This document shows, one piece after another, positions 1 through 10,349 of a stretch of 64,000 nucleotides of DNA; positions within the stretch are counted from its first letter, which is position 1, and each line of letters starts with the position of its first letter. The DNA is from Clostridia bacterium (GTDB lineage Bacteria > Bacillota > Clostridia > Christensenellales > Borkfalkiaceae): NCBI GenBank assembly GCA_029066845.1, contig JAIEFR010000016.1:99137-163136 (forward strand), given 5' to 3'. The translations under genes and the position numbers were made by a program. The notes beneath the pieces were generated by a model, which made no database searches, had not been told where the DNA came from, and was given only the letters and a program-made list of their open reading frames with translations.

Positions 1-747
1 TTTCTGCTGACGGTCGTCCTCGTTCTTGACGAGTATGTCCATATCTTTAATCGTTTCCGACAAATCGACGAAAAGTCCGATATGGTCCTGCATAATCTTT
101 GCCGCAAGCGACACGATTTCCTTCGCGGAGAACGCGCCGTTCGTCCATACTTCCAGAACAAGCTTGTCGTAATCGGTATTCTGACCGACTCTCGTATTTT
201 CTACGCTGTAATTAACTTTCTTTACGGGCGTATAGATGGAGTCGATGGGAATATAGTCGATAAGTTCGGTCTTGGTGTGGTCCGCACCCTTGTAACCCCT
301 GCCGCGGCCGATGGTGATTTCCATATCGATTTTGCCGCCTTCGTCAACCGTGCAGATGTGCTGGTCGCCGTTGATAATTTCCAGCTCGGCGTCCTGCTCT
401 ATATCACTTGCCTTGACTTCGCAGGGTCCTTCCTTGTAGAGGTGAACGACCTTTATATAATCTTTATCGGTTATTTTCGTCTTGATTGCAAGAGTTTTTA
501 AATTGAGAATTATCTCGGTAACGTCCTCTTTGACGCCTGCTATGGGCGAAAATTCGTGCTTGACCGAGCCGTCCAAAAATCTTATGCCCTGAGCCGCAGC
601 GCCGGGAAGAGCAGACAGCAATATTCTTCTAAGGCAGTTGCCTATTGTAAGTCCGAAGCCCTTTTCCAGGGGTTCTACAACGACCTTTGCGTATGACTGA
701 TTCTCACTTTCCACCACTTCGATCTTGGGTATATCTATCTCAATCAT
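1..747 (-). CDS. rpoA: DNA-directed RNA polymerase subunit alpha (3' part runs off the window)
   Basis: Reverse translation MIEIDIPKIEVVESENQSYAKVVVEPLEKGFGLTIGNCLRRILLSALPGAA...; follows rpsD; no stop inside the window so it is absent from the ORF list. Confidence 0.95.
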   Translation of the reverse strand, partial: MIEIDIPKIEVVESENQSYAKVVVEPLEKGFGLTIGNCLRRILLSALPGAAAQGIRFLDGSVKHEFSPIAGVKEDVTEIILNLKTLAIKTKITDKDYIKVVHLYKEGPCEVKASDIEQDAELEIINGDQHICTVDEGGKIDMEITIGRGRGYKGADHTKTELIDYIPIDSIYTPVKKVNYSVENTRVGQNTDYDKLVLEVWTNGAFSAKEIVSLAAKIMQDHIGLFVDLSETIKDMDILVKNEDDRQQK

Positions 748-771
748 ATACTACCTCCTATTTTTTATGAA

Positions 772-1395
772 TTACTTGGAGTACAACTCGACAATCATAT
801 GCTCTGCAATCTGGCTGTCTATATCGTCTCTTGCGGGAAGCGCAATAATCTTGCCTTCCAGCTTTTCGGGGCTGAATTCCAACCACTTAGGCATATTTGC
901 TGCCTTTGCGGATTTGATTCCCTCGAAGTATTTGTTGGAGGTCTTGCTCTCCTTTACGGCTATAACGTCGCCTGCCTTTACGATGAAGGAGGGAACGTTT
1001 ACCTTTTTACCGTTTACGGTGAAGTGTCCGTGGTTGACAAGCTGTCTTGCCTGTGCGCGGGATACGCCGATACCCATTCTGTAAACGACGTTGTCAAGTC
1101 TTCTTTCGAGAAGGGAGAGCATATTTTCACCGGTGATGCCCTTCATTCTGTCCGCGCGCTCGTAATAAGCCCTGAACTGACCTTCCTGTACGCCGTAAAT
1201 ACGCTTAACCTTCTGCTTTTCGCGAAGCTGCTGACCGTATTCGGAAACCTTCTTTCTGCCTGCGCCGTGTACGCCGGGAGCTACGGGACGCTTTTCGAAC
1301 GGGCACTTGCCGTTATAACATTTATCGCCCTTCAAAAAGAGCTTTGCGCCTTCTCTTCTGCAAAGGCGGCATTTTGCTTCTCTGTAAGTTGCCAT
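772..1395 (-). CDS. rpsD: 30S ribosomal protein S4
   Basis: [23 protein letters not shown]..., S4 RNA-binding domain, alpha operon context. Confidence 0.97.
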   Translation of the reverse strand: MATYREAKCRLCRREGAKLFLKGDKCYNGKCPFEKRPVAPGVHGAGRKKVSEYGQQLREKQKVKRIYGVQEGQFRAYYERADRMKGITGENMLSLLERRLDNVVYRMGIGVSRAQARQLVNHGHFTVNGKKVNVPSFIVKAGDVIAVKESKTSNKYFEGIKSAKAANMPKWLEFSPEKLEGKIIALPARDDIDSQIAEHMIVELYSK

Positions 1396-1413
1396 AATCT
1401 ATTTTGTCCTCCT

Positions 1414-1815
1414 TTATACTCTGCGACGCTTAGGCGGTCTGCATCCGTTGTGGGGTATGGGTGAAACGTCGGCGATAAGCGTGATTTCAAGCTCGCAGTT
1501 CGCAAGTGCGCGGATTGCGGACTCCCTGCCTGCGCCGGGACCCTTAACGTAGACTTCGACAGAGCGGAGTCCGTGCTCTTTTGCCGCCTTTGCAGCCGTT
1601 TCGCAAGCCATCTGCGCCGCGAAAGGAGTGCCCTTTCTCGAACCCTTGAAGCCGAGTGCGCCTGCGCTCGACTGGCTGATTGCGTTGCCCTGCATATCGG
1701 TTACGGTCACCAAAGTATTGTTGAAAGATGACTGAATGTGTACCTGACCTTTATCGACCTTTTTAAGCTCTTTACGCTTTCTGGTTGTGGTCGTCTTTTT
1801 AGTAGCTGCTGCCAT
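1414..1815 (-). CDS. rpsK: 30S ribosomal protein S11
   Basis: [27 protein letters not shown]...CRPPKRRRV. Confidence 0.97.
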   Translation of the reverse strand: MAAATKKTTTTRKRKELKKVDKGQVHIQSSFNNTLVTVTDMQGNAISQSSAGALGFKGSRKGTPFAAQMACETAAKAAKEHGLRSVEVYVKGPGAGRESAIRALANCELEITLIADVSPIPHNGCRPPKRRRV

Positions 1816-1838
1816 AAATTCTTAAATCCTCCCTGACC

Positions 1839-2213
1839 TTACTTTGCGCCCTTCTTCTTGGCTACCGTGCGGCGGGGACCCTTTCTCGTCCTCGCGTTTC
1901 TCTTGGAAGATTGTCCTCTTACGGGAAGTCCCTTTCTGTGACGGATTCCTCTGTAAGAACCTATTTCCATAAGTCTTTTGATGTTGAGCGATACTTCCGA
2001 GCGGAGTTCGCCTTCTACTCTGTAATTATGGTCGATATACTCTCTGAGTTTGGAAACTGCGGTTTCGTCCAGATCCTTAACCCTGGTATCGGGGTTGATG
2101 CCTGTTGCCGCAAGAATCTTTTTGGAAGTTGCCAAACCTATACCGAAAATATAGGTAAGACCAATTTCGATTCTCTTCTCTCTGGGTAAATCTACACCGG
2201 CAATACGTGCCAT
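1839..2213 (-). CDS. rpsM: 30S ribosomal protein S13
   Basis: [26 protein letters not shown]...[15 protein letters not shown]. Confidence 0.97.
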   Translation of the reverse strand: MARIAGVDLPREKRIEIGLTYIFGIGLATSKKILAATGINPDTRVKDLDETAVSKLREYIDHNYRVEGELRSEVSLNIKRLMEIGSYRGIRHRKGLPVRGQSSKRNARTRKGPRRTVAKKKGAK

Positions 2214-2423
2214 ACGATTTATTTCCTCCGTTAATAATCTTGAAATTTAATATTGTAATATATAGAGCCGTATGCGCCTTAAGGGTAAGTTTTGGTTTTG
2301 GAATGAATACCCCCCAATGCCGTATACGGAATTGTTTTCGCGCTTTTAAAACGCAAAAGCACACCCGCTCCACACCGTTTTTCACGCGTGGCGGGTTACT
2401 TTAACCGAAAATCTGCAACGTAC

Positions 2424-2453
2424 ATTATATCACACGTTGTTTTTAAAAAGCAA
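2424..2453 (-). promoter_or_regulatory. Candidate internal promoter of the rpsM (alpha) transcription unit
   Basis: Minus strand TTGCTT-N18-TATAAT in the rpmJ-rpsM gap, followed by a ~200-nt hairpin-rich leader. Confidence 0.6.
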
Positions 2454-2499
2454 GAAAATTTTTGCCGCTATTATAGGTAATTTTGCAAAATTTGCTCAA

Positions 2500-2616
2500 T
2501 TAGCCCTGTCTCTGCTTATGGCTCTTGTTCTTGGAACAGATGACCATAACCTTGCCGTTTCTCTTGATAACCTTGCATTTATCGCACATAGGTTTAACCG
2601 AAGGTCTTACTTTCAT
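2500..2616 (-). CDS. rpmJ: 50S ribosomal protein L36
   Basis: Minus strand [38 protein letters not shown]; too short for the ORF track. Confidence 0.95.
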   Translation of the reverse strand: MKVRPSVKPMCDKCKVIKRNGKVMVICSKNKSHKQRQG

Positions 2617-2654
2617 TGAATTTATCTCCGTACTTTAATTTTTTTAATATTGGC

Positions 2655-2876
2655 TTAGCCTTTGCTACGCCAGGTGATGCGGCCTTTCGTCAAATCATAA
2701 GGGCTCATTTCCAGCTTAACGTTGTCGCCCTCTATAATTCTTATATAGTTGAGGCGGAGCTTACCGGAAATATACGCCGTGATAACGTAACCGTTGGTGA
2801 GCTTAACTTTGAAATTTGCGTTGGGCAGGCACTCTATAACTTTGCCTTCCGCTTCGATAACGTCGTCCTTAGACAA
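2655..2876 (-). CDS. infA: Translation initiation factor IF-1
   Basis: [29 protein letters not shown]...RITWRSKG. Confidence 0.96.
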   Translation of the reverse strand: MSKDDVIEAEGKVIECLPNANFKVKLTNGYVITAYISGKLRLNYIRIIEGDNVKLEMSPYDLTKGRITWRSKG

Positions 2877-2894
2877 AACTTTACGTCCTCCGAT

Positions 2895-3176
2895 TTAACT
2901 TTTTTCACCGTCCGCCGCAATATTTTTCAATATATAGGCGACGCGGTTATCGAAAGCCCCGTCCCACGGAAAGGTAACTCCTTCCTCCGCAACGTTGCGC
3001 GGCGTAAGACGCAGGTGCTTAACGTTCTTTTTCTTGGGATTTCCAAGCTTTCTCTTTACTCCGTCCGCAACCAGCACGCAATCCGAACGCACCTCGCACA
3101 CGACGTAAAAGCAACCCTTGTCCTTCCCCTGCACACTTTCAACTATTTCTCCCCTTTCGGGGTTCTTTACTTTCAT
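2895..3176 (-). CDS. KOW-domain RNA-binding protein (L14e-like)
   Basis: 93 aa ORF between map and infA, a standard position for this family; ATGA overlap with map. Confidence 0.75.
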   Translation of the reverse strand: MKVKNPERGEIVESVQGKDKGCFYVVCEVRSDCVLVADGVKRKLGNPKKKNVKHLRLTPRNVAEEGVTFPWDGAFDNRVAYILKNIAADGEKS

Positions 3177-3919
3177 AGAGTTAATATCTCAACTCCGTCC
3201 TCTTTTATGAGCACCGTGTTTTCGTAGTGAGCCGCAGGCTTGCCGTCCGCAGTCCTGACCGTCCAGCCGTCCTTTCTGTCGAAGTCAACCTTGTACGTCC
3301 CCATATTTATCATAGGTTCGATACAGATGGTCATTCCCGCTTTGAGGCGCATACCCGTGCCCTTTCTTCCGTAGTTGGGAACGGACGGGTCCTCGTGCAT
3401 CTCTCTGCCTATGCCGTGCCCCGTAAGCGCCCTTACGACGCCGTAGCCGTGGCTTTCGGCGTGGGTCTGCACCGCGTAACCTATATCGTACAGCGGCGTG
3501 CCCGCCTTTAAGCCCTCGATTGCCTTAAAGAAACATTCTTCGGTGACTTTGACGAGCTTTCTCTTTTCCTCGGACACGTTGCCGATTAAAAAGGTTCTGC
3601 ACGCATCGCCCTGAAAGCCGTTCTTTTCTGCGGTTATGTCTACGCTGACGATGTCGCCATCCTCTAAAATTCTGTCGCCGGGAATGCCGTGCACGACCAC
3701 TTCGTTGACCGATACGCACGAGCTTGCGGGATAGCCGCAATAGCCCAGCTCCGACGGAATTGCACCGTTCATTGTGATGTACTTATATACGAGTTCGTCC
3801 ACCTCTTTGGTGGTCATACCCGCGCGGATATGTTTGCCGACGTATTCAAGCGTTTCCCTGACTATGCGGCAGGGCTCGCGCATAAGCTCTATTTCCTGTT
3901 CGGTCTTGACGTATATCAT
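3173..3919 (-). CDS. map: Methionine aminopeptidase type I
   Basis: MIYVKTEQEIELMREPCRIV...GHGIGREMHEDPSVPNYG...IEPMIN. Confidence 0.96.
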   Translation of the reverse strand: MIYVKTEQEIELMREPCRIVRETLEYVGKHIRAGMTTKEVDELVYKYITMNGAIPSELGYCGYPASSCVSVNEVVVHGIPGDRILEDGDIVSVDITAEKNGFQGDACRTFLIGNVSEEKRKLVKVTEECFFKAIEGLKAGTPLYDIGYAVQTHAESHGYGVVRALTGHGIGREMHEDPSVPNYGRKGTGMRLKAGMTICIEPMINMGTYKVDFDRKDGWTVRTADGKPAAHYENTVLIKEDGVEILTL

Positions 3920-4557
3920 TTTCTGCTTTTGCCGCGCCTTACAAGCTCGGCGGCAATCTTATCGAAAACCACCTTGGGAGGCTGGTTGCCGCTGGTTACC
4001 GTAAAGAGCTTGCCCGCGTTTGCGTAGTATTCGACGAGCGGAGCCGTTTCCTTGAAATAGGTGTCGAGGCGTTTCTGCACCGTTTCGGGATTGTCGTCGT
4101 CCCTGCGGTACAGCTCCTTGCCGCACTTTTTGCAGGTGGTTGCGCCGTTAAGCGTGGATACGTGATAGCTTTCGCCGCAGGAGCAGACGCGTCTGCCGCA
4201 GATTCTGTCCATCAGCAGGGATAAGTCAACGTCGATATTCACGCACAAATCTATATGCGCAAATCTGTCGAGCTGCTCCGCCTGGAAGATATTGCGGGGG
4301 AAGCCGTCGAGCATAAAGCCGCCCTTGACGTCCTCCTTGCCAAGTCTGTCCTTTACTATGTCGCAGGTGACTTCGTCGGGAACGAGCTTGCCAGCGTCGA
4401 TATAGCTTTTTGCTATCTTGCCGATAGGCGTGCCGCCCTTGATATTCGCCCTGAATATGTCGCCCGTGGAAATGTGAACGAGGTGGAAGCGCTCTTCGAG
4501 CATACTTGCCTGCGTTCCCTTGCCTGCGCCGGGTGCGCCGAGTAATACTATGTTCAT
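3916..4557 (-). CDS. adk: Adenylate kinase with zinc-type lid
   Basis: MNIVLLGAPGAGKGTQASMLEE...CSCGESYH...CKKCGKELYRRDDD. Confidence 0.96.
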   Translation of the reverse strand: MNIVLLGAPGAGKGTQASMLEERFHLVHISTGDIFRANIKGGTPIGKIAKSYIDAGKLVPDEVTCDIVKDRLGKEDVKGGFMLDGFPRNIFQAEQLDRFAHIDLCVNIDVDLSLLMDRICGRRVCSCGESYHVSTLNGATTCKKCGKELYRRDDDNPETVQKRLDTYFKETAPLVEYYANAGKLFTVTSGNQPPKVVFDKIAAELVRRGKSRK

Positions 4558-4559
4558 AA

Positions 4560-5948
4560 TTATTTCAGGAAGCCTTTCTTGTAATTCTTCATCATAAGCT
4601 GCGACTGAAGCTGTTTGTCAAGCTCGAGCGCGCAGGATACGACGATGAGTATACCCGTCGTGGAGAATACGCTTATGAGGTCCGTCGAAATACCGACCGC
4701 GGAAAGTATTACCGCGAGTATGGAGGGCACCAGCGCAACAATCGTAAGATACATAGCGCCGAAAAGCGTAATTCTGTTGTTTATCTTTTTAAGGTAATCA
4801 GCCGTAGGCTTGCCGGGACGGATACCCTGGATAAAGCCGCCGTTCTGCTGTATCGTCTTGGATACGTCGTCGGGATTGAACTGCATTGACGCATAGAAGA
4901 ACGAGAACAGGAAGATAAGCACGCACAGCACTACCATATAGATAAGCTGACCGTACCACGTGCCGTTGGGACCGCCGCCCGAGAACCACTTTGCCACGCC
5001 CGTTTCGAAGCCGGTGCCGGGAGCGAACAAGCTTGCCAGCATTGCGGGAACGCTTATAATCGCAAACGCGAATATAAGGGGCATAACGCCCGAACCGGAT
5101 ATGCGCATAGGAATTACGGACGACTGACCGCCGTACATTCTTCTGCCCTTGACCTGCTTTGCGTACTGCACGGGTATTTTCCTTTCGGAAAGGTCTACCG
5201 TACAGATTGCCGCGAACTCGAACACCGTTAAAACGACGAAACCGAGAACTTCCCACAGAACCGAGGGGTTAGCCGCATTACCGTTCACACCCACGATAGC
5301 TTCTGTGAACTTTGAAACGAGCTGTTCGCCCGCCGTGGAAACGATACCGATAAAGATAATCAGCGAAATACCGTTGGAAATGCCGTACTCGGTTATTCTT
5401 TCACCCAGCCACATAACGAGCATAGAGCCCGCCGTGTATACTACCGTAAGGAATATACCCGCAATCCACTTTGCACCCGTGTCGCCTATCGACGAGTTGG
5501 AGCCGAAGAAAGTCAGCTTTATTGCCAGCTCGCCGTCCGTGCTTCTTAAACCGAAGTTGACGATGATACCGATTGCCTGCGCCACGGCGAGGAGGATAGT
5601 GAGGAAACGCGTAATCTGCGCAATCTTCTTTCTGCCCTCTTCACCCTGTTTGGAAAGTCTTTCGAGCGCGGGAATACCTACGCTTAAAAGCTGCACGATA
5701 ATCGAGGCGTTGATGTACGGGCTGATACCGAGCGCGAAGAGAGTTGCGTTTGCAAGCGAGCCGCCCGAAATGGACGACATTATGCTTAAAAACGACTGAT
5801 TCTCAATTGCCGTCTTGAACGTTTCAACGGTTATGCCGGGAACGGGAATATAACAGCCGATTCGGAAAATGACCAGAAGCAAAAGCGTGAGCCATATCTT
5901 CTTTCGTATTTCCTTATTCTTAAAACAATTTTTTATTGTTTCAAACAT
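4560..5948 (-). CDS. secY: Protein translocase subunit SecY
   Basis: MFETIKNCFKNKEIRKKIWLTLLLLVIFRIGCYIPVPGI... Confidence 0.97.
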   Translation of the reverse strand: MFETIKNCFKNKEIRKKIWLTLLLLVIFRIGCYIPVPGITVETFKTAIENQSFLSIMSSISGGSLANATLFALGISPYINASIIVQLLSVGIPALERLSKQGEEGRKKIAQITRFLTILLAVAQAIGIIVNFGLRSTDGELAIKLTFFGSNSSIGDTGAKWIAGIFLTVVYTAGSMLVMWLGERITEYGISNGISLIIFIGIVSTAGEQLVSKFTEAIVGVNGNAANPSVLWEVLGFVVLTVFEFAAICTVDLSERKIPVQYAKQVKGRRMYGGQSSVIPMRISGSGVMPLIFAFAIISVPAMLASLFAPGTGFETGVAKWFSGGGPNGTWYGQLIYMVVLCVLIFLFSFFYASMQFNPDDVSKTIQQNGGFIQGIRPGKPTADYLKKINNRITLFGAMYLTIVALVPSILAVILSAVGISTDLISVFSTTGILIVVSCALELDKQLQSQLMMKNYKKGFLK

Positions 5949-6019
5949 TTAGAACCTCTCAATTTTAATTCGGAATTATTTAGTAATTCAGAACTAACCA
6001 AAGGTTTAATCAGTTACGA

Positions 6020-6105
6020 GCAAGACAAGGAGCGTGAGCACCGACCGCAGGGAGTGTACACGGAAGTACACGACCAAGGCGGCGCGGAACGCGACACCGT
6101 ATTGC
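6020..6105. repeat. Structured intergenic repeat, copy 1 (between rplO and secY)
   Basis: About 86 nt closely similar to 34076-34162; near-complementary ends GCAAGAC/GTATTGC and internal GTGTAC-N6-GTACAC stem. Confidence 0.8.
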
Positions 6106-6116
6106 GATGTAAATAA

Positions 6117-6563
6117 TTAAACCGTCTCTGCTTTGCCGCCGGCTTTCTCGATAGCAGCCTTTGCGCTCTCGGAGAATTTTGCCGCCTTAACGGTCAGAGC
6201 AACCTTGACTTCGCCCTTGCCCAGCACTTTAAGACCGCCGTTGTTCTTGACGATTTTGGTAAGGCTGTTTGCTACTACGTAGTCGTAATCTACTACCGTG
6301 CCTGCGGGAACCGAAGCAAGCTGAGAGAGATTGATAATGAGATAACTGGTCGCCCACTTGTTGTGGAAGCCTCTCTTGGGTATTCTTCTGTGAAGGGGCA
6401 TCTGACCGCCTTCGAAGCCGGGACGAACGCCGCCGCCCGAACGAGCCCATTGACCCTTGTGACCCTTACCCGAGGTCTTGCCCTTGCCGGAGCCGATACC
6501 TCTGCCTAATCTCTTGGGAGAAGTGGTCGCGCCCTCTGCGGGCTGTAATGTATCTATTCTCAT
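6117..6563 (-). CDS. rplO: 50S ribosomal protein L15
   Basis: LQPAEGATTSPKRLGRGIGSGKGKTSGKGHKGQ. Confidence 0.97.
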   Translation of the reverse strand: MRIDTLQPAEGATTSPKRLGRGIGSGKGKTSGKGHKGQWARSGGGVRPGFEGGQMPLHRRIPKRGFHNKWATSYLIINLSQLASVPAGTVVDYDYVVANSLTKIVKNNGGLKVLGKGEVKVALTVKAAKFSESAKAAIEKAGGKAETV

Positions 6564-6575
6564 AATTTCTTCTCC

Positions 6576-6749
6576 TTAAACTTCTTCTACCTTTAAAAGG
6601 TGCTTAACCTTTTCGATCTGCCCGAGATTTGCGGGAGTGCTCTCCAAGGTCTTGCTCTGACGGATTTTCTTAAGTCCCAACGCGGCAACCGTAGCCTTTA
6701 CGGATTCGGTAGCGTTGGAAGCGCTTTTAATTAACGTAATCTTAACCAT
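6576..6749 (-). CDS. rpmD: 50S ribosomal protein L30
   Basis: Minus strand MVKITLIKSASNATESVKATVAALGLKKIRQSKTLESTPANLGQIEKVKHLLKVEEV; too short for the ORF track. Confidence 0.93.
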   Translation of the reverse strand: MVKITLIKSASNATESVKATVAALGLKKIRQSKTLESTPANLGQIEKVKHLLKVEEV

Positions 6750-6761
6750 AATTTCCTCCGC

Positions 6762-7301
6762 TTAGCCCAAAATTTCCTCTACGCTCTTGCCTCTTGCGGC
6801 AGCTACCTCTTCGGGAGCTTTAAGCGCAACCAGACCCGCAACGGCTGCCTTTACGCAGTTGATGGGGTTGTTAGTGCCGTGCGACTTGGTACGAATATCC
6901 TTTACGCCTGCGGCTTCCATAACCGCACGGACGGGACCGCCCGCGATAACGCCGGTACCGGTTGCGGCGGGCATCATAAGTACGGAGCCTCTGCCGAATA
7001 CGCCGATAACGCCGTGGGGAATAGAAGTACCCTTAAGGTTGACCTTGGTCATATTCTTCTTCGCCTGAGCGGTTGCCTTTTCGATAGCTTCGGGAACTTC
7101 CTTGGATTTACCCATACCGTAGCCAACCGAGCCGTTGCCGTCGCCGACAACTACCAGAGCCGCAAAGCGCATATTTCTGCCGCCTTTAACGGTCTTGGTT
7201 ACTCTGTTGACCTGGATAAGCTTCTTGATGAAGCCGTCGTCCTCTTCCCTCTTTCTGGGTCTGTCGTTTCTTCTTGCGGATTTTTCTTTCTTTTCTTCCA
7301 T
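6762..7301 (-). CDS. rpsE: 30S ribosomal protein S5
   Basis: [35 protein letters not shown]; charged N-terminal extension. Confidence 0.97.
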   Translation of the reverse strand: MEEKKEKSARRNDRPRKREEDDGFIKKLIQVNRVTKTVKGGRNMRFAALVVVGDGNGSVGYGMGKSKEVPEAIEKATAQAKKNMTKVNLKGTSIPHGVIGVFGRGSVLMMPAATGTGVIAGGPVRAVMEAAGVKDIRTKSHGTNNPINCVKAAVAGLVALKAPEEVAAARGKSVEEILG

Positions 7302-7314
7302 TTCCTTACTCTCC

Positions 7315-7683
7315 TCAGAAATTAAGTCCGGCTTCTCTTGCGCCGTCAGCCACAGCCTGTACTCTGCCCGTATAGAGGTATCCGCCTCTGTCGAACACGA
7401 CTGCCTTTACGCCCTTTTTAAGTGCGCGCTCCGCAACCTTTTTGCCTACAAACTTTGCCGCGTCGGTCTTGGTCATATCCTTGATTGCGCCCTTGACTTC
7501 CTTTTCCATCGTGGAAGCCGAGCACAGGGTTACGCCCTTAACGTCGTCGATAACCTGCACGTAGATGTGGTTGAGTGAACGGTATACGCTCAGTCTGGGT
7601 GTTTCTGCCGTGCCGTTAATCTTTTTTCTGACTCTCGTATGGCGGCGAAGTCTTTCCTGATTCTTGTCGATTTTCTTAATCAT
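7315..7683 (-). CDS. rplR: 50S ribosomal protein L18
   Basis: [37 protein letters not shown]. Confidence 0.97.
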   Translation of the reverse strand: MIKKIDKNQERLRRHTRVRKKINGTAETPRLSVYRSLNHIYVQVIDDVKGVTLCSASTMEKEVKGAIKDMTKTDAAKFVGKKVAERALKKGVKAVVFDRGGYLYTGRVQAVADGAREAGLNF

Positions 7684-7769
7684 AATATCTCCTTATTTAG
7701 AGCAATCAACCGCAAATGCGGTATATCCTTCGGATAAAGGCGGTGATAAAACCTTTAAAATACCCGAAA

Positions 7770-8318
7770 TTACTTCTTGCCCTTACCTCCCGTCTTGCCT
7801 TCCTTACGCTCGATGACTTCGTCCTTGTAGGCGATGCCGTAGCCGTGGTAGGGTTCGGGTTCTCTTATGGTTCTGATGTTTGCCGCGGTCTGACCTACCA
7901 AAGTCTTGTCGATACCCGCAACTACGATTTCGTTGGGAGTAGGGCAGGTGATGGTCACGCCCGCAGGCTCTTCGAATTCAACGGGGTGCGAAAAGCCTAC
8001 GTTGAGTACGAGCTTTTTGCCCTGTTTTGCAACCTTCCAGCCGACGCCGTTTACGGTGAGGTTCTTGGAATAGCCCTCCGAAACGCCTACGACCATATTG
8101 TGAAGGAGCGCGCGGTACAGTCCGTGCTTTGCGTCAAGCGCGGGGGAATCGTGTCCCTTTTCAACCAAAGCGTGCGTGCCTTCAACCTTTACTATAATAT
8201 CGCCGTCGATTTTCTGCGTGAGCGTACCCTTGCCACCCTTAACGGTGACCACGCCGTCCGCAAACGAAACGGTTACGCCCGCGGGAATTGCAACGGGCAT
8301 TTTACCTATTCTTGACAT
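7770..8318 (-). CDS. rplF: 50S ribosomal protein L6
   Basis: MSRIGKMPVAIPAGVTVSF...EPYHGYGIAYKDEVIERKEGKTGGKGKK. Confidence 0.97.
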   Translation of the reverse strand: MSRIGKMPVAIPAGVTVSFADGVVTVKGGKGTLTQKIDGDIIVKVEGTHALVEKGHDSPALDAKHGLYRALLHNMVVGVSEGYSKNLTVNGVGWKVAKQGKKLVLNVGFSHPVEFEEPAGVTITCPTPNEIVVAGIDKTLVGQTAANIRTIREPEPYHGYGIAYKDEVIERKEGKTGGKGKK

Positions 8319-8333
8319 ACTGCGTATACCTCC

Positions 8334-8726
8334 TTACCAGATGTAGCAGAGCACTTCGCCGCCTACGTTGGCAGCCTTTGCTTGCCTGTCTGTCATAACG
8401 CCCTTATTGGTCGAGATGATGGCGATACCGAGTCCGTCCATAACCTTGGGCATATTTTCAACGTTTGCATAAACTCTCAGACCGGGTCTGGATACTCTCT
8501 GCAATGCGTTGATAACCGACTTCTTCTTGCCGACGTACTTTAAGGTAAGCACGAGTTTGCCGGAATAACCGTCCTCTACGAGCTTGACGTCGGATACGTA
8601 ACCTTCCTTTAACATAATGTCGGCGATAGCCTTTTTCATATTGGAGGAAGGAATTTCTACTGTTTCTTTATTAACCGCAAGCGCGTTTCTTACGCGCGTG
8701 AGCATATCTGCTATGGGATCTGTCAT
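8334..8726 (-). CDS. rpsH: 30S ribosomal protein S8
   Basis: MTDPIADMLTRVRNALAVNKETVEIPSSNMKK. Confidence 0.97.
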   Translation of the reverse strand: MTDPIADMLTRVRNALAVNKETVEIPSSNMKKAIADIMLKEGYVSDVKLVEDGYSGKLVLTLKYVGKKKSVINALQRVSRPGLRVYANVENMPKVMDGLGIAIISTNKGVMTDRQAKAANVGGEVLCYIW

Positions 8727-8744
8727 TTCGTCTTTCCTCCTTTA

Positions 8745-8930
8745 TTACCAGCTCGACTTCTTTACGCCGGGAATTTCACCCTTATAAGCAAGGTTTCTGA
8801 AACAGATACGGCACACACCGTACTTACGGAGAACCGCGTGGGGTCTGCCGCAGATGGAGCATCTCGTATAAGCTCTGGTTTTATACTTAGCAGGCTTCTG
8901 CTGCTTGTTTATCATAGACTTTTTTGCCAT
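8745..8930 (-). CDS. rpsN: 30S ribosomal protein S14 type Z (zinc)
   Basis: [45 protein letters not shown]. Confidence 0.96.
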   Translation of the reverse strand: MAKKSMINKQQKPAKYKTRAYTRCSICGRPHAVLRKYGVCRICFRNLAYKGEIPGVKKSSW

Positions 8931-8942
8931 ATCTTCTTCTCC

Positions 8943-9512
8943 TTACTTCTTGAAGGGCAAACCCAGCGCCCTTAAAAGCTCTCTTGCTTCTTCGTCGGTC
9001 TTAGCCGTAGTGACGATGCAGATATCCATACCCCTGATTTTCTCAACCTGGTCGTACTGGATTTCGGGGAACATAAGCTGTTCCTTAACGCCCATACAGT
9101 AGTTGCCCTTGCCGTCAAAGCTGTCTGCGGGCACGCCGCGGAAGTCGCGGACGCGGGGCAGCGCTATGGACACGAACTTGTCGTAGAACTCGTACATTCT
9201 GTCGCCGCGGAGGGTAACCTTAATGCCGACGTTCATTCCCTCTCTTACCTTGAAGTTCGCAACCGATTTGCGCGCCTTGGTAAGTATGGGCTGCTGTCCG
9301 CTTATCAGCTTGATTTCGTTTACAGCCGCCTGAATGGACTTTGCGTTGTCCTTTATGTCGCCTAAGCCGGAGCTTATTATAATCTTTTCGAGCTTGGGCA
9401 CCTGCATAGGATTTTTGTAGCCGAATTTCTTAGTCAATGCGGGCACGACTTCTTCGGCGTATTGCTGAGCAATTCTGCTCTTGTATACTTTCTGAGCCTC
9501 TTTCTTAGCCAT
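8943..9512 (-). CDS. rplE: 50S ribosomal protein L5
   Basis: [32 protein letters not shown]. Confidence 0.97.
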   Translation of the reverse strand: MAKKEAQKVYKSRIAQQYAEEVVPALTKKFGYKNPMQVPKLEKIIISSGLGDIKDNAKSIQAAVNEIKLISGQQPILTKARKSVANFKVREGMNVGIKVTLRGDRMYEFYDKFVSIALPRVRDFRGVPADSFDGKGNYCMGVKEQLMFPEIQYDQVEKIRGMDICIVTTAKTDEEARELLRALGLPFKK

Positions 9513-9526
9513 TTTCCGTATTCTCC

Positions 9527-9964
9527 TTATTCAGCCTTATCTTCCGCGGGCGTTTCCGTAGCCGCCTCTTCTGCCTTAGCCGCACGCTTTCTGGTACGCT
9601 TCTTGGGAGCTTCCTTAACGTCGGCAGCCTTGCCCTTACCCTTGCCTGCGTAAGCGGTGTCGAGAACCGCGCCGCACTTCGCGCAGACTCTTACCTTTTT
9701 GCCGTCTACTACCGAGTGCTTAACTCTTACGCCCTTTGCGCAGCTTCCGCAGACTACCATTACGTTGGAAACGTCGATTGCGCCTTCAACCTGTACTATC
9801 TGCGAAACTTCGTTTGCCTTTCTTGCCTTCTTAGCCTTGCTGTGAAGGTTTATGCCTTCGACAGTCACCGTTCCGTTCTTGGGAGATGTGGCAATAACCT
9901 TGCCCTGCTTGCCCGCGTCCTTACCGGTGATAACCACTACGTTATCATTCAATTTTACGTTCAT
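9527..9964 (-). CDS. rplX: 50S ribosomal protein L24 with charged C-terminal tail
   Basis: [43 protein letters not shown]; tail [27 protein letters not shown]. Confidence 0.95.
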   Translation of the reverse strand: MNVKLNDNVVVITGKDAGKQGKVIATSPKNGTVTVEGINLHSKAKKARKANEVSQIVQVEGAIDVSNVMVVCGSCAKGVRVKHSVVDGKKVRVCAKCGAVLDTAYAGKGKGKAADVKEAPKKRTRKRAAKAEEAATETPAEDKAE

Positions 9965-9980
9965 TGCATTTCTCCTTAAA

Positions 9981-10349
9981 TTACAGAACTTCGGGTGCGA
10001 GGGAGATAATCTTCATATAGTTCTTCTCTCTCAATTCTCTTGCAATCGGTCCGAAGATACGCGTGCCCTTGGGTTCGTTGTTGTTGCCAAGGATAACCGC
10101 CGCGTTATCGTCGAATCTGATGTAGGTGCCGTCGTTGCGCCTAACGCCTTGTTTGCTTCTTGCTATAACGGCTTTAACCACTTCGCCCTTCTTGACCGCG
10201 CCGCCGGGGGTTGCGGTCTTGACCGAGCATATGATTACGTCGCCGATGTTGCCCGTCTTTCTGAAAGAACCGCCGAGCACCTTTATACACATAAGCTCCT
10301 TTGCGCCGCTGTTGTCCGCGGCTTTGAGCCTCGTCTGAGGTTGTATCAT
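9981..10349 (-). CDS. rplN: 50S ribosomal protein L14
   Basis: [28 protein letters not shown]. Confidence 0.97.
   Translation of the reverse strand: MIQPQTRLKAADNSGAKELMCIKVLGGSFRKTGNIGDVIICSVKTATPGGAVKKGEVVKAVIARSKQGVRRNDGTYIRFDDNAAVILGNNNEPKGTRIFGPIARELREKNYMKIISLAPEVL

Noticed and set aside
9527-9964. Zinc-ribbon-like CxxC pairs in L24 as novelty
   Set aside because: Cys-containing L24 variants are common in Clostridia; only the charged tail is notable
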